The notes beneath the pieces were generated by a model. The model made no database searches. It saw only the letters and a list, made by a program, of their open reading frames with translations, and was not told the origin of the DNA. 64,000 nt of DNA from Chrysoperla carnea (taxonomy: Eukaryota; Arthropoda; Insecta; Neuroptera; Chrysopidae), in the NCBI RefSeq assembly GCF_905475395.1, contig NC_058339.1, positions 18,484,001-18,548,000 on the forward strand, written 5' to 3'. The translations under genes were made by a program, and so were the position numbers. Positions 27,000 to 40,100 of this stretch are shown here, piece after piece (the stretch's first letter is position 1; each line of letters opens with the position of its first letter).

Positions 27000-27266
27000 T
27001 GTAAATCATCATTTTATTCAAGGTATATCTATTCCTATTGTTGCGGATACGAATGTTGTAGAACAACTGGGGACAAACAACGATGCAGAAGCGGACGACA
27101 AGACAACAGATCTGCCAACTCCGTCCCAATTTGTTATAAGAGACGTCCGAAATAATTTTTTTATTACAACAATTTATCAACAAATCATTCAAAATTTTTG
27201 GATATCTTTTTAACATTTTGTGACGAGGCTACTTCGCCGCGTCTGTCCTAAAGGGGACATGCCGTA
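27000..27266 (+). promoter_or_regulatory. Probable 5' UTR and promoter-proximal region of Drep2
   Basis: GC content rises here compared with the flanks, with segments such as gtgacgaggctacttcgccg directly ahead of the Drep2 ATG. A second GC-rich island lies at about 26530-26680 (ctcgaggcggagcggactcg) and could be an upstream exon or core promoter. The transcription start cannot be fixed from sequence alone. Confidence 0.4.
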
Positions 27267-30200
27267 ATGGCAAGAGAGGTAAGAAGTTTGGAAGAAAATT
27301 CTTAAAATTATTTTCATATAAAAATTAAGAATACACCTAGATTCAAAAATATGTCAAAAATTCCGTTTCTTAAAAATAAATGCATAAAATTTATTCAAAG
27401 CTTTATAATAAAATTTCGATTCAAAACTTTCTTGAATTAAAACTATCACAAAAAAATAAAAATTATGAAAATGAAATTGTTAAGTAAAACCCAACAAAAA
27501 TTACTTAAAACTAAATAGTTATTAAAATTTATCTCGAGGAAGCACAAATACCTGATAAAATAAATTTATCTAGCGTAAACCGTAAAGACATTTAAAAAAA
27601 AAATACATTTTTAATTTACCACCTTAGAAAACTTTTAAAATCATTGTAGTTAAAATTCATTGAAGTTACAATAAATTCGTGTAGTTAAATAAGACAACAA
27701 TCTTATTGGTAGGTCAGACATTTTGCAAATCAGAAAAATAAATTTTTTTAATTGATATCGACACAACCATTAAGACATTAAATTTTTAAAATTCATTGCA
27801 GTAAAATTTCATCCAAGCTAGAATAAATTAATCAAAGTAAAAACCTTAATTTCCTGTCATAGAGAAATCAGACGATTGTAAAAACCAAATTAAGGTCTGG
27901 TACGAAGAAAAACTATCGATGTGCAGGATAAGTATTAGATAATTTTTCTCTACGTGACTTTATGTCACTATACCTACATTGATGTTAAGGAAAATTATAT
28001 CAATTAAAATTTAATTATCAGTTAAAGATTTTTAAAAAAATACAGAAGGATGCATAAGAAGGTGTATCAAATAATATACAGGATGAGGAAAAAGTAATGT
28101 AATATGGTCTTTTGTAATTTTGAGAATGTCTCGATTAAGCAAAGTTATAGAAAATAAAATTTATTACAATTTATTCTCTAAGCATTTTCTCAACCTATAT
28201 CAAACTAGTTATTAGTATTTAGTAGCAATGATAAAGAGGCTGCAAAAATCAGTCTTCTTTCTTGAAAACAAGTCTTGGTAGACTAGTGGATCTAAATCAC
28301 CCATAAGAACTCTTTTGGTACCCGAACTAGGCTAGTAATTTTGTAACCGAAATCGAACATAGATACTTTATTAGTTGAAACTTTTCAACTGGTGATCCAC
28401 ACATTTGAACTCAGCAGTAGAAATACTCTTAAATCTTTTTTCGTTTTCTAAATAATCCTAGGGTATACGTTACCTATCAGAAAAAAAACTATAGAGTATA
28501 CGCGCGTATATCGCCATATAGGTACCTTCCATTACAGCACTGAGTATATGATACAGAAAATATTGAATTTAGAATATCAAATACTAGCTGTGAACTACCC
28601 GCTTCGCTTGACAGCTTCAATTTTGAATACAAAGGTTATTGTGTTATAATCTTCACTTCATAGGTCGTCACTTACCCTCCTTTTGTTCACAATTTCGTTT
28701 AACCTCTAAAATAATCAGTGTTTCTCTACTATATTATACATGTATTATACATAAAATCCTTTCTCTTGAATCACTCTATCTATTAGAAAAACCGCATCAA
28801 AATCCGTTGCGTAGTTTTAAAGACCTAAGCATACATAGGGACATAGGTTGAGACACCGGGATTGTTTTATAGTATACTATGTTTATGATATTGAATGATA
28901 TATCATGAAACCATATATCACTAAATTTTATATTTTCGCTGCGCCAATAAAAACAATAAACATTATTTATGAAAATCGTGATAAAAATTTTGTTGACAAA
29001 TATGAAATTATGTTAAAATAAAAGCTAAGTATAAGAAACAACTAACGTCTTTTATAATCGTATATACCTATGCCTATGCACCCCCCTGTATAATAATAAA
29101 TTAGAGGTGGAGAAACAGATTTTATCCAAATCGATTTTGATGTATATATTCCGAGCAAGCTAAAATTTCGTTCTTCCAAATACAGGTTAAATTCATAAAT
29201 TTAAATATTTTAATCGATTACGAGGTTTTGGTAAACTTAGAAAAAATATATCCACGTGGATGAAGTTCAACATTCCAGTATCTCTGCTGACGAGGAAAAA
29301 TTAGACGAAAATTCAGAGTAAAATTTTTCGATATATTTCAAAGTTTTTTTAAATATTGATACCTAAAGATTTAGAGAAAATCACTATTATACGAAATAAC
29401 ACACTAATGCCCTGCATCAATTTAAATGTATTTTATGGAAAAACGATTATATTTTTATTTATAGGAAAATATTGTTCATTCATTTAACTAATGAATATCA
29501 GTTTTCCAAATTAATCTTAAGAAAATTAGCGTTGTTACATAATAAAGCATACCTTTAAAAACACTTCAATTTAAGATTTATATGTTAGAAACGCAAACTT
29601 TAACAGGACAAATCTAAAGATTTAACACTTTGAGGTATTAAGAAATTTATGTGCTTGTAAAAGCCATTAATGAAAATGCATATAAACGATTTAAAGATGA
29701 TCCTAAGAAAATGTTATTTTTAAGGAACGGGCTTAATTGTTTTGGGAATGTCCTATAATATTATCCTCTGATATAGCTGTAAGCTGTAAGGCTCTTTAAT
29801 CAGAAAACCTCTTAACCAAGAACAATTTCCCCAATAATATAAAATCTAGTTTTACAAATAAAACTTATACCATAATGTAAGAAAATTATTAAAATTATTT
29901 GTCTGTCTATGGTTATCGTAGACCTAATTGAATGGGTGATTTCAACGCTGGTCTATTTTTATGATTCTTGCCTTTGTTTAATGAAAATGAATGAATTTTC
30001 TACATCATTCAAGACCAAAAAGGATTAGAAATATTTAATTTTAAATATATTATAATTTTTAACAGCTGAACTAAATTGCTACATTATGACGACGATTTCT
30101 TAAAATTTTTGCAAATTTCACTTGTTCTCAATATTTACTTAAGGTGATTGTAAACCTAAAGTATTGTAAAAAAATTTTGGTTTATTGCACGGTACACAGA

Positions 30201-33200
30201 TATAAACCAAATACATGCTTTGTAGTCAAGTAATGAGTTACTTTTGGCTTTATAATACCACGCAACTACAAAAATACATAATATATTGTGTGCAAGTGAT
30301 GCTTATAAATTTGATAGTATAGATATCGCTCTTCAATCATCAATACTCTAACTATGGTCGTCTCTGTTCATCAAATGATGGATGGATCTTCGATGAACTC
30401 ATAATCAAATTAAAATTTTGTTTTTATATCATCGGCAACCTTTTATTTTTATGGTATTATTGTAAACTACAAGATTGTCTAAATATTTTAGACAGTTTTT
30501 TTTATCACACTCTTTAGATTTTTTGATATAGAAATATCCAATTGAAAAGGATAACCTATATTATTCATCATTTTTTCAGCCAACTTTTGAACGATAAAAT
30601 AATAATAAAAAACCCGATGACCTAGAAATTTTTTGTGATTTTTGGAAACTTTGTTAATCAAAAAATGTATTTATAAAGTATTATTGAAATCCCTAGTATT
30701 ATTCAATCCTTGCATATCTCCTTAAATGAAGTTTTAACACAAAAATCAAATTTCACTTTTTCTCAATATTTATTTAAATGAAGTTTTAACACAAAAAGCT
30801 TCGTTTCGAGTATTATGGTATAAAATTTGTCTGAAAAAAAAATTTGTTTAAAAAAAATGAACTATTTATAAAGACTATAATATGATGCACTTATTACAGA
30901 TAATAATTTGTTATAAGTTGTTGATTATATGTATTTATATATACAACAGAATAAAAGTATATAATTTACAATAATCACGTGTTAAAAGTGAATATACAAC
31001 CACCTCGACTCGAACGAATGCTATATGTAGTGCTCACATTTTCAAATGAATAGGCTTTTCCCATCATATACATATATATAACTAACAGTAATATAGTATA
31101 GTATATATATTATATATTATATATATATATGTATATACTACATAGATATAAGCATAGTGGTATATAAATGCACACGTAAAATCAAATATAGCACTGAGAA
31201 TGTTGTATCAGGGTGATGCAGCAAGCAAAATGAGGTCACCATCGCACTAGGACACCGGGGCACTACCCTATTCCACTCATATATATATACATACATACAT
31301 AGATACACATATTAAGTGTTGAGATAGTATATGTAATATGTATTTTATTAATATACCATCTTCCACGTTATGAGAGCTGCAACTCGCCCCTATTTTATTT
31401 GCACTCCATCGGCAAATTTTTAGATAACTATTATTACTTAAGGGGGATAAAATTTTATTTTATTATATTCAAGTCTTAGATTTTATGCTCATTTTGAAAA
31501 CGTAATGAGATAACGGATTGAAAATTTTTTGACTTATTGAGAAAAATTATGGTTTAAACTTGATAAAATGCAGTTGTGAACTATTATTTATTACGATTAT
31601 ACAAACTAGTACCTATATAACATTAAAAAATTCGCATTCCATTTAAAATATTGTAAATTTTCTTTAATTTTATACTGGTTTCTAAAAGTCACTTTGCACC
31701 TTTATCGGCATTAAATATAGATTCTTTAAGGGGGAGTACGAGCGCCAAGGGAAGTTTAGATTTGTGTTTGAAATTATTTGTATTTTATTTTCAACTTTGA
31801 TGATGAATTTTGTAATAACTTTATGGATGTAGACGAAAAATAAGAATACAGTTTTTTCGATATCTGCCTTGACTTTCGAATTATCGATTTTCAATTTTCA
31901 ATATTTTGAAAATTACTCCAGATATCGAAAAATTTATTCCTACTTTTCGTCTTATATTGTCAAGTTGTAACATAATTTACCATTAATATTGAAAAAACGT
32001 TAAGAAGCGAAAATTTAATGATGTTCCTTATAAGAATGTTAACAACTTTTTTTCTGAATATTTTTTTGGAAAAATTTATCTAACTGGAAATCAAAATAAA
32101 TTTATTAATAATGTAAAATTTGATTTTAATTAGGGCAGATCTTTTAATCCATTTTAAAAACGTGGAATAATATAAAATAAATATTTTTTTAATATAAAAC
32201 TATAAGTACATATCAAAAAATGGTGGAAGCGCAAGGAATAAAAGAGCAATATTGTTATACAAGCCTTCGAATTATGTTTTTATTTTTGTATTATATCTTA
32301 ATAATGTATTGTCATCCGACTTACGAATTTTCTACGATTTTGAGTAATCTATCCCACCGGGAAACACTTAATTTTCAAATAATTTCATGTAATTTTATAA
32401 TTGAAAATGATTTTTCTAAGTTGTAAATTCAAACACCAGTGACGTAAACATATCGCTTTGGTAATGCCACCATACGGAAAAATGATAAAATAACATGCAA
32501 GATGATAAATGGTTTGTGTCTCAACTTATTTTCAATATATTATGACATAATTTTACATGGAAACAAGGCGAAAAATGTGAATTTAGCTCGATTCCACAAG
32601 TTGTTGTTACTTTATCAAAACTTTAACTACTTTTTATTAAGAATTAATAAGAAAGGAATGATTAATTAGAAAAATTACTAGAGATGAATTATTCTTTCAT
32701 TAATAAATGAATTTGGCAAAACAAAAAAAGAATTAATGCAACTTCTGTATTTTTTATCAATTTTGGCATCAATCTGATATTTTAATATATTCTGTCATCG
32801 TAATTTTCGTCTATGAAAATACACTTTGAATAAGCATAAAAAATAAGGGCGAGTTATAGTTTTATTACGTGGAAAAACAACTTTTTAATAATCAATTTCA
32901 CTTCTATCAAATAATTAAGATTAAAATTTTTTATGGAAAATTTGCACAATGTATTTTTAGACGAACTTTTTTTTCTTCTAGAGTGGATGAATTTTCTAGT
33001 TTCTTCTAATCGGTTGATATTCAAAATAAATTTTATTTAAGATAAAAAAAACGGCTAATAATGTATTTTTGATTCTAATAAAATAATTAGATTTATAAAA
33101 AAAAAAAAAAACGTTATTAGTGTGAGATAAAAAGAGAAACATAGTCATTATATCCATCTTTTACCCTCGTGCGATGATTCTACCATTATTATATAGTACA

Positions 33201-35736
33201 AGTTAGAATCGTTCTAGGTATATTTAGTGAAACAGTCCGTGCTCCAGATTCAAACAGAACGTTTCACAATAATTTTTTTATTATTTATCCAGTGAATTCG
33301 TTCATTGAATCTTCAATTAAATATAAATATATTAATACCTATACTTTTTAATTATTATGTAATGAAAATGAATTTAAAATACAATGTATTAAATCAGGGT
33401 TCATTGTTTGATGTTTGTGCCTTTTTTATGAAGAATAAATCAACTAAAAAATTAAATGTTTTTATAAAAATAATTAAAATTATTTATAACAATTACTCTT
33501 ACTATTGTTGGTGTTATTTTTTTGATAAGATTTTTCGTGTGAATTTTTTAATATAATCTATTTTACACATATTTATTTTTTGAAAAAAAAACAACAATAA
33601 AATAAATTAAATAATATTTTATAAATATTTTTATTAAATTTTTTAAATTGTAATTATATTTTATTAAATTTTATTAATTATGTGTTTGTCAAGTGTACGT
33701 ATTTATGATAAAATAATTTTTATATGAAATTTTTTGATCAAATGTGTGAAAAATGTCTGATAATATATAGTACAAACTTATACTTGTACTATATATTATA
33801 CCGAGCTTTGTATATAGATATATTTGTGCTGTGACCTACATTTGTTCAATAACCCCAGGAAAAGTTCTGCTGTAAAACAAAGATAAAATAATCATTTATT
33901 GAAAATTATCTTTTCTTTTTATTAAGAATTTTAATTTTTCTTTTTTTAATTAAAAAAAAAAATGTGTACAAATTGGATATTTTTAATTTTTTTTAGGAGG
34001 CACGCGGAAAGAGACCTTTTAAAATATGGGATAGTTGGCGAAATGTCCGTAAAGGTCTCGTAGTTAATAGTTTTGAAGAATTACTTCTTCGTGGTAAAGA
34101 AAAATTAGGTGTGCCGGTGGGCGAGCCAGTTCGTCTTGTGCTCGATTCAGACGGCACCCAAGTAGAAGACGGTGAATATTTTCGAACTTTACCAAATAAT
34201 ACAGTCCTTTTATTGCTACGACCTGGGGAACGTTGGTTTCCCACTGGTGTCGATGTTATACGTGCTGGTAAGTTATTTTTTTGTATTTGTATTAAAAAAT
34301 ATCCGTAGAAAAAGGGTTGACTAATTTTGGGTTGAGTTACCACGGATTGACTTATTTGATAACTCAAATTACAAGAGTGATATATGTAAAAAATTGAATT
34401 TTTATCAAAATGATATAATTTCTTTTGGATATTTTTTCGGAATCTTTTTTACAGAGATCTGTAGTTTCGTAGCCGTTTGTTTTTTATTGTATTTTAAGTA
34501 TGAAATTACAACGATTTGTATTTTTTTGTTACAGCAATATCTGCTATTCCAAAAATCGTATGCGAAACAATTCACGCTTTAGAATTACATGATGAAACAC
34601 CATCGTGGAAAATCATGGACAACAAAGGACGTGTCACTGTGGTACTTCACTGGGACCAACGACAAGGTCGAGGAGGAGATCGAGGATCTAGCGAACCCAG
34701 TCCTGGCGGTCCAAAATTTTCACCAAGTAAGAAGTCATCCGGTGAAATGGCAGGTGGTCCGCGTCCATCTTTAGTCATCCAGACCAGTCTGGATAAAATT
34801 CAAGGTATTCATGATTCACCTGGTACTATAATAAGTAGTGGCGGTAAAAGGGAGACTTTGATTAATGATATATATGCTGGGGCAGGGGGTAGTGCCACCA
34901 GACTTTACACCTCTAGTCCTCAGATAACTGTGATAAACCACGATGATGTGACACCAGCGAAAGGTGTCACAAGTTCCTATGGTGTTCACCATCCTCGACT
35001 GCACAAGCAGGGTAGTTCATTTGAGTCAACGACGATTCATATCCATACACCAGAATGTGCCAATCATGCGCATCATCCAGCAGCCAGATCTGGTAGTCCA
35101 ACAAGCAATGGTGTTGTTGAATGTGATTTTCACTGTTGTGCATTGCATGAAGAAGGTCGTAAAATAGCAGTGCATAAAAGTGTCGCAACATCACCAATAC
35201 AAGATGCTCAACAACAAACATCACCACAGCCACCTAGTTCATTATCAGATGGCTCAAAAAAAACTGGGCAGGTCACTAAAGGTACGGGCCATGTACGTTT
35301 TTTGGACGTGGATGATGGTGGGAGCAGCGGTAGTGGTGGTCTTAGCCGTCATTCACAAAACGAACATGATAGTTCGGAGAGTGAAACGGAGAATACAATT
35401 ATGGAAGATGAAGCAGTCACCTCGGAAAAGTTTTTATTATTGATAGATCAATTAAGTGTCGATCAAAAACGACATCTAACAATAAAAGATATTGGTATTA
35501 TATTAGAGCGATTAAACTCAAAAATTTTAGATGTTGAAAAATTGGAGAGAGATTATGAAGCGAATGATTGTTATAATTGGACGATAAAAGCAACAATACG
35601 AGGTGATGTGCTTCGTGAATTAGGCGTTATATACAATGGTAATTATTATGCTATATCAGAACATCCTGGTTACAAAGAGGATAGTGAAGAGAACAATGAA
35701 GAAGCTGAAGAAGAAGAAGAAGAAGATATTATTTAA
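27267..35736 (+). CDS. Drep2: Drep2, CIDE-N domain protein (DNA fragmentation factor-related)
   Basis: Three coding exons are assigned: 27267-27278, 33997-34267 and 34535-35736. The first encodes only Met-Ala-Arg-Glu, followed by a strong GTAAGA donor, and is joined over a 6.7-kb intron. Total length is 494 aa. Residues about 9-85 are a CIDE-N domain (RPFKIWDSWRNVRKGL, GKEKLGV, RLVLDSDGTQVEDGEYF, NNTVLLLLRPGERW). Residues about 388-474 form a second conserved block (LLLIDQLSVDQKRHL to YYAISEHPGY) resembling the C-terminal domain of the DFF45/Drep group. Between them is a low-complexity linker rich in Ser, Gly and His. The tail after 476 is highly acidic. Related insect proteins either inhibit the CAD nuclease or, for Drep2, act at synapses. 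The role here is inferred from family only. The first exon is the least certain part. An AATAAA follows 5 bp after the stop. Confidence 0.88.
28758..28840 (+). repeat. Dispersed insect repeat (shared with 10175-10260)
   Basis: The segment contains tgaatcactctatctattag and accgcatcaaaatccgttgc, then gtagttttaaagacctaagc. It aligns with the reverse copy at 10.2 kb. A weaker relative lies near 50335-50510. The upstream part (gtgaactacccgcttcgctt, near 28590) is shared with that third copy. Confidence 0.65.
30150..30365 (+). repeat. Dispersed repeat, copy 1 (other copy 49365-49580)
   Basis: Shared blocks in the same order are tattgtaaaaaa, gcacggta, atataaaccaaatacat, tgtagtcaa, taataccacgcaact, attgtgt, tatagatatc and aatactctaactat. 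Identity looks moderate, over about 210 bp. Confidence 0.75.
31060..31140. repeat. TA-rich microsatellite
   Basis: Runs of tatata and variants such as tagtatagtatatatatt occupy this stretch in the Drep2 intron. A second, CATA-type simple repeat follows at about 31279-31310. Confidence 0.8.
33757..33798. repeat. Short AT-rich hairpin
   Basis: ataatatatagtacaa pairs perfectly with ttgtactatatattat across a short spacer. It lies about 200 bp before the CIDE-N exon of Drep2. No function can be assigned. Confidence 0.6.
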
Positions 35737-35741
35737 AAACA

Positions 35742-35747
35742 AATAAA
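35742..35747 (+). promoter_or_regulatory. Poly(A) signal AATAAA of Drep2
   Basis: The motif begins 5 bp after the stop. Overlapping AATAAATAAA copies about 50 bp further on are equally plausible. Confidence 0.4.
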
Positions 35748-36915
35748 TTAGAAAAAATTTTAGGTATTTATTAAAATATTAAAAAACAAAATAAATAAAT
35801 AAAAATGATTTAAATTCAATCAGTTTTACTTAACAATCGTCAATGATGATCTTACGTGGTTGGAAACCATTTTTAATACGTCATCATTTTACTGAATATA
35901 TAAAAAAACAAACAAAAACGAAGCAGCAGCGGGGAGATTTAAATAAATTTCTTAGTTAATAATCAATTTATACACGGGTTGTTTCACTCATAATCATTTT
36001 CAACACCAATTTTCATCGATAATTGGCGTTATATTTTTATGAGATTGCTCTGTATATAAAAAAAAAATTATCATCTAGTCAATATGAATTGGTAACAATT
36101 TTTAAAAAAAATTTTTGAAACCAGCAAAACAAAAATATCCCGATAAATTTTTATTGTTTCAATTCAAAACAATATTTAAAAAATTTTTCTACCAATTATT
36201 CTTAGAATGTTCAATACAGCCCATAACCAGTAAATAACACAATAGGTTCCTTGACGTTTTTTGTAGGGATACAGCATTTTGTAGGGATATTTCTTCTGCT
36301 ACCAGTGATGGGGACCTCGTGACAAGGGACCTAAATTAAATCCTCCAAATAAAATGGTAGATTTAAATTAGGTTAACTTGTTTTACTATTTTGACCCTCG
36401 AATTACCTCACTGTGGTTATCCCTTATAACGAATGGGTACTCTATCCATAATCTTCAGTATAAATCGAGATATGTCCGTGTATTAATTAAGATGAGGAAA
36501 ATATATAGAATTTATGTCGAAAATACTATTATAGATTAATTATAATATAAAATATTTAAAGAAAACGAAAAGAAAATATAAGCTCATTAATTTCTAAATA
36601 TCAATTTTGTCTAAAAAAACAAGGAATCTTGGAATTGACTATTTTATACATACCTACTTATAAATTAAATTTAAAAAAAAAAATCAATTTAATTTTTTAT
36701 TATTATTAAGAAAGATATAAATATATTTTTATTTGGGAATAGTAAAATTAAACTGATTGCTGTGATAAGTGAATTGTCGTTAAAGCAAAATTAGTACAGG
36801 AATTATATAAATACGGTAACAATCGCTAAAACATCGTTGGAAATAAAAAAATAAATACCTTGGTAAAAGAGGTTCGGGATGATAGATCCCTGATTAAAAA
36901 ATAAATAAAAATTTC

Positions 36916-37178
36916 TAATTAATTCGAAGGAAATAGGACTAGGAGAATAAATGAATTAATTTAAAAAAATTTAATTAAGACTTCGTTTCGTAATTTATTT
37001 AAGACTTCCTCAGTAACTAAAAATTAAAACAATCGTTTTAATTTTTTTAATTATTATTCATTTAATTTACTTAGGTTAATTCTTAGTTACTGAAGAAGTC
37101 ATAAATATATGACGAAACGTTGAATTTATTCAAATTAATTCATTTATTCTCCTAATCCTATTTCTTACGAATTAATTA
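36916..37178. mobile_element. Palindromic MITE or foldback element with ~105-bp arms
   Basis: The left arm starts taattaattcgaaggaaata and continues through ggagaataaatgaattaatt, acttcgtttcgt and gacttcctcagtaact. The right arm is its inverted copy, ending in tttcttacgaattaatta. Mismatches are scattered, and the unpaired centre is about 50 bp. There is no reading frame. Confidence 0.75.
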
Positions 37179-40100
37179 AATGTCCGATAAAAAAAAATTC
37201 GCCAAAGAATTCTCAAGTCACAACCTAAATAAATTCGAGTGCAATTTGATTACAAGAGAGTCAAAAATCCGTAAAATCGATTAAGTTTTAACATCATTAG
37301 CTTCAATTGAGTATATTTTACTCCGAGAAACTTTTTTCTCAAGCAAAATTTGTTCGCTGATTTTTTTTTTGTCGTGGCCATTTTTTTCAAGGATCTGTAC
37401 CTGAATCCTGATTTTGCAAAGGAAAGCTTACACGCGTTATGTCAAGTACAGATTGTGTTAAATGTGTATCAATACGAAGGGTACAATGCGTATAATAGTG
37501 CTGAGGTCATGGTATCGATATCTATACAAAGTAGTTCACTAACACAAAACGGTCAAGTGCAAATTATGGTGTAGAAACAAAAATTGGAGAATTCGTTGAT
37601 TGAACAATACTTTAAACGAACTCATTTAAATAAATTCAATTAACTATTCAATTTTTGTTCACTCTATAATCGATTTAACAAGACCATTTAATTTTTAACA
37701 GTTTATGAAGTACAAGGTGTCTCAAAAGTCATTTTTCTTTCTATTTTAGAATCTGAACAGTTTAAAAGTTTAAATTCTAATTTTGATTGTATTTTTCGGT
37801 TCTTTGGACAGTTTGGGTTGTACTTCATCGATGAATAAATAGTTAATGCTCTTCATTAATTCTTTTTGGACAAAATAACTATTGATAATAATGGCAACTT
37901 ATTATCGAATTTAAAAAAAATATCATGTGTTGTAATTCAGATACCTACAGAAGTTTTTCTAAATTTTTCGATAATTTTTAATCGCATAGATTAATTAATA
38001 TCGGAAAACACATCATTACTAAAAATTATATTCGTTTTACTAGTAACCATACTAAGTTTTTGCCAAGTTATGAAATTTTGTTCAATGCTTTACTTTTTTA
38101 TACACTACTTTGTATCGATCTTGAAACCTACACCACCTCGGTGCCATAGTTACCCTAAAGGTATTTATTTCAATATAAAGCAAAGCTGAAAGTATCAGAA
38201 AAAAATAGTTGGAGATACGTATCTTCTCTATAAAATCAATAACTAGTTACTTTATGGTTATTGTATTTGGCTCGAAAAAATAATATTAATTCTACTTGAC
38301 TTGCTCGTATTGAATTATAAGTTTCGAGAACTTGTAACCATCTCTTTCAATTGTAAAATATATGAAGATCGCTTTGCACCAAAAATGATAGGTTTTTTTG
38401 TATGGAAACATAAAGATAATACGCCGTATAATACAATGGGTTTTCGGATATATTCCACAATTTATTCCACCAAAAATGATTTCGGACTTTAAAAAACAAA
38501 ACTGAGTACTTTGATACCCTTAGGCTCTTAGTCTTTTGATACACGCGACACGAATGAAAAGATTTCACAGTACATGCGTTCTTAGCGTGCGTTGTTAGAT
38601 AAAAGGCTAAAGTTATAATACGAACTGCTCTATTAAGCACAAAATAAGGCAAATGTTCTGGACATACGAACGAATTTAGACTATCTACGTAAAAATATTT
38701 TAGCAGGAAATGGTCATTTTTCACTAATTTGTCCCACTTTCAGAACTAATAAAACCTTGTGCCTTTTTGAGGACCCTAAGCAACTTTGCTTGTAAAAAAA
38801 TGAAACTTTTATTATTAGGGAGAGATTAATACATCCAATCCTTGTCCCGTTTCACTTAGTGGGCAACTTTGAACAGCTATTTCTACCTACGTTGGCACAT
38901 ATCGTAGACACATAATCGTAAACGTAATTCACGTTCTGACGTAAACAAGCGTTAAAGGATTAAATATGTTTGATATTCATATTCGTGAAATCAGTTTTTG
39001 AAATAGCTGCCAGTAAAGGAGAAAAGAAATTTTTAACGAACGTGATTCCATACCGCGTGTAAAGCTAACATCAAAAAAGTTTATTTTTTGTTCATTCCAA
39101 ATCTGTATAATTGCGAGACAAGCATAGAGCATACTAAGAATAGTTTGTAGAATGATTAATTTAAAATAAATAACAAAAAAACAAATACGTACTAAATATT
39201 TTAAGTACACAGAACAAAAAATATATAAATTAATTAAATTTAAACAAAAAAAACATTGTGCTTTTAAAAACTACAAATAAAAATAATTCACTTCCAAAAA
39301 AAATTGAAATATTAATTATTGTTGCAAAAAAAAAAAAATTTAATAAACAAATTTTATAAAATAAACTGCAGTTTAGTACACCAGAAGTATTAAAAAAAAT
39401 GAAGAAAAAAAAATTAAAAAAACTTATTTAATTAATCAACGTTATTATTACCATATTTCCCCCCTCCAAAAAAATAATCGAGATAATTTGTAATCCATAA
39501 AAAAATATGTCACTTAGAAGCCTAATGCAAACAAATAAAAAATACGATTAAAAATAAATTTAAACGATAGAAAAAAAGACTATATAATCAAATAAATCGA
39601 AATTTAGTAGACCCAAAGTGTAACTTTTCAAAACAAAAAATCGTAGTAAATTAATTAAAAAAAAAAAATTATAAATCTTTAATTGTTGACATTCTATTGT
39701 TAGAGCTGACTAAAACTGCCAATGCCAGGTATATGGAATGTTTATAAAAACTTTAGTTCCAACCTTTTTTTTAGTTTTTTTGGGCTCAATGGGCATAAAT
39801 TATATGGGAAGTTTAGAGCAATTTTTGAATACAAAAATTCCTGGCATACAAAACGTAGTTATATACAAATTACACTATTTATTTAACGTGTCATAAAGCA
39901 CAAACAAGAAAAAATAATAAATATTAATAAATAAAATATTAATTAATTAAAAAAAAAAATCAAATCATTTACATAAACATTAAACCATATATCTCTCAAA
40001 ATATTTCATTAAGTGCACATTCGGAAAATAAAACGAAAACGGCAGCGATTATGATAAAACAAAGTGTGTAATAAAAAAATTAATTATTAAATTCTTTAAT

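Larger units (their letters stand above)
27279..33996 (+). other. Drep2 intron 1, repeat-bearing
   Basis: This 6.7-kb intron runs from a GTAAGA donor to a TTTTAG acceptor. It contains a short dispersed repeat at 28758-28840, a longer one at 30150-30365, a TA microsatellite near 31060-31140, and a hairpin at 33757-33798. A GC-richer patch at about 31185-31270 (cagcaagcaaaatgaggtca) and one near 33170-33270 could be alternative first exons or regulatory DNA. I cannot show either. Confidence 0.55.

Noticed and set aside
33305-33556. 83-codon frame in Drep2 intron 1
   Set aside because: Asn/Ile/Lys/Phe-dominated peptide without motifs, so background.
34111-35443. Several other open frames on both strands over the Drep2 exons
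   Set aside because: They overlap the CIDE-N and linker coding sequence in other frames and show no domain of their own.
37350-37574. 74-codon open frame with balanced composition downstream of Drep2
   Set aside because: Its start lies in a T-rich run, no family was recognised, and no splice partner was found. Chance is the simpler explanation.
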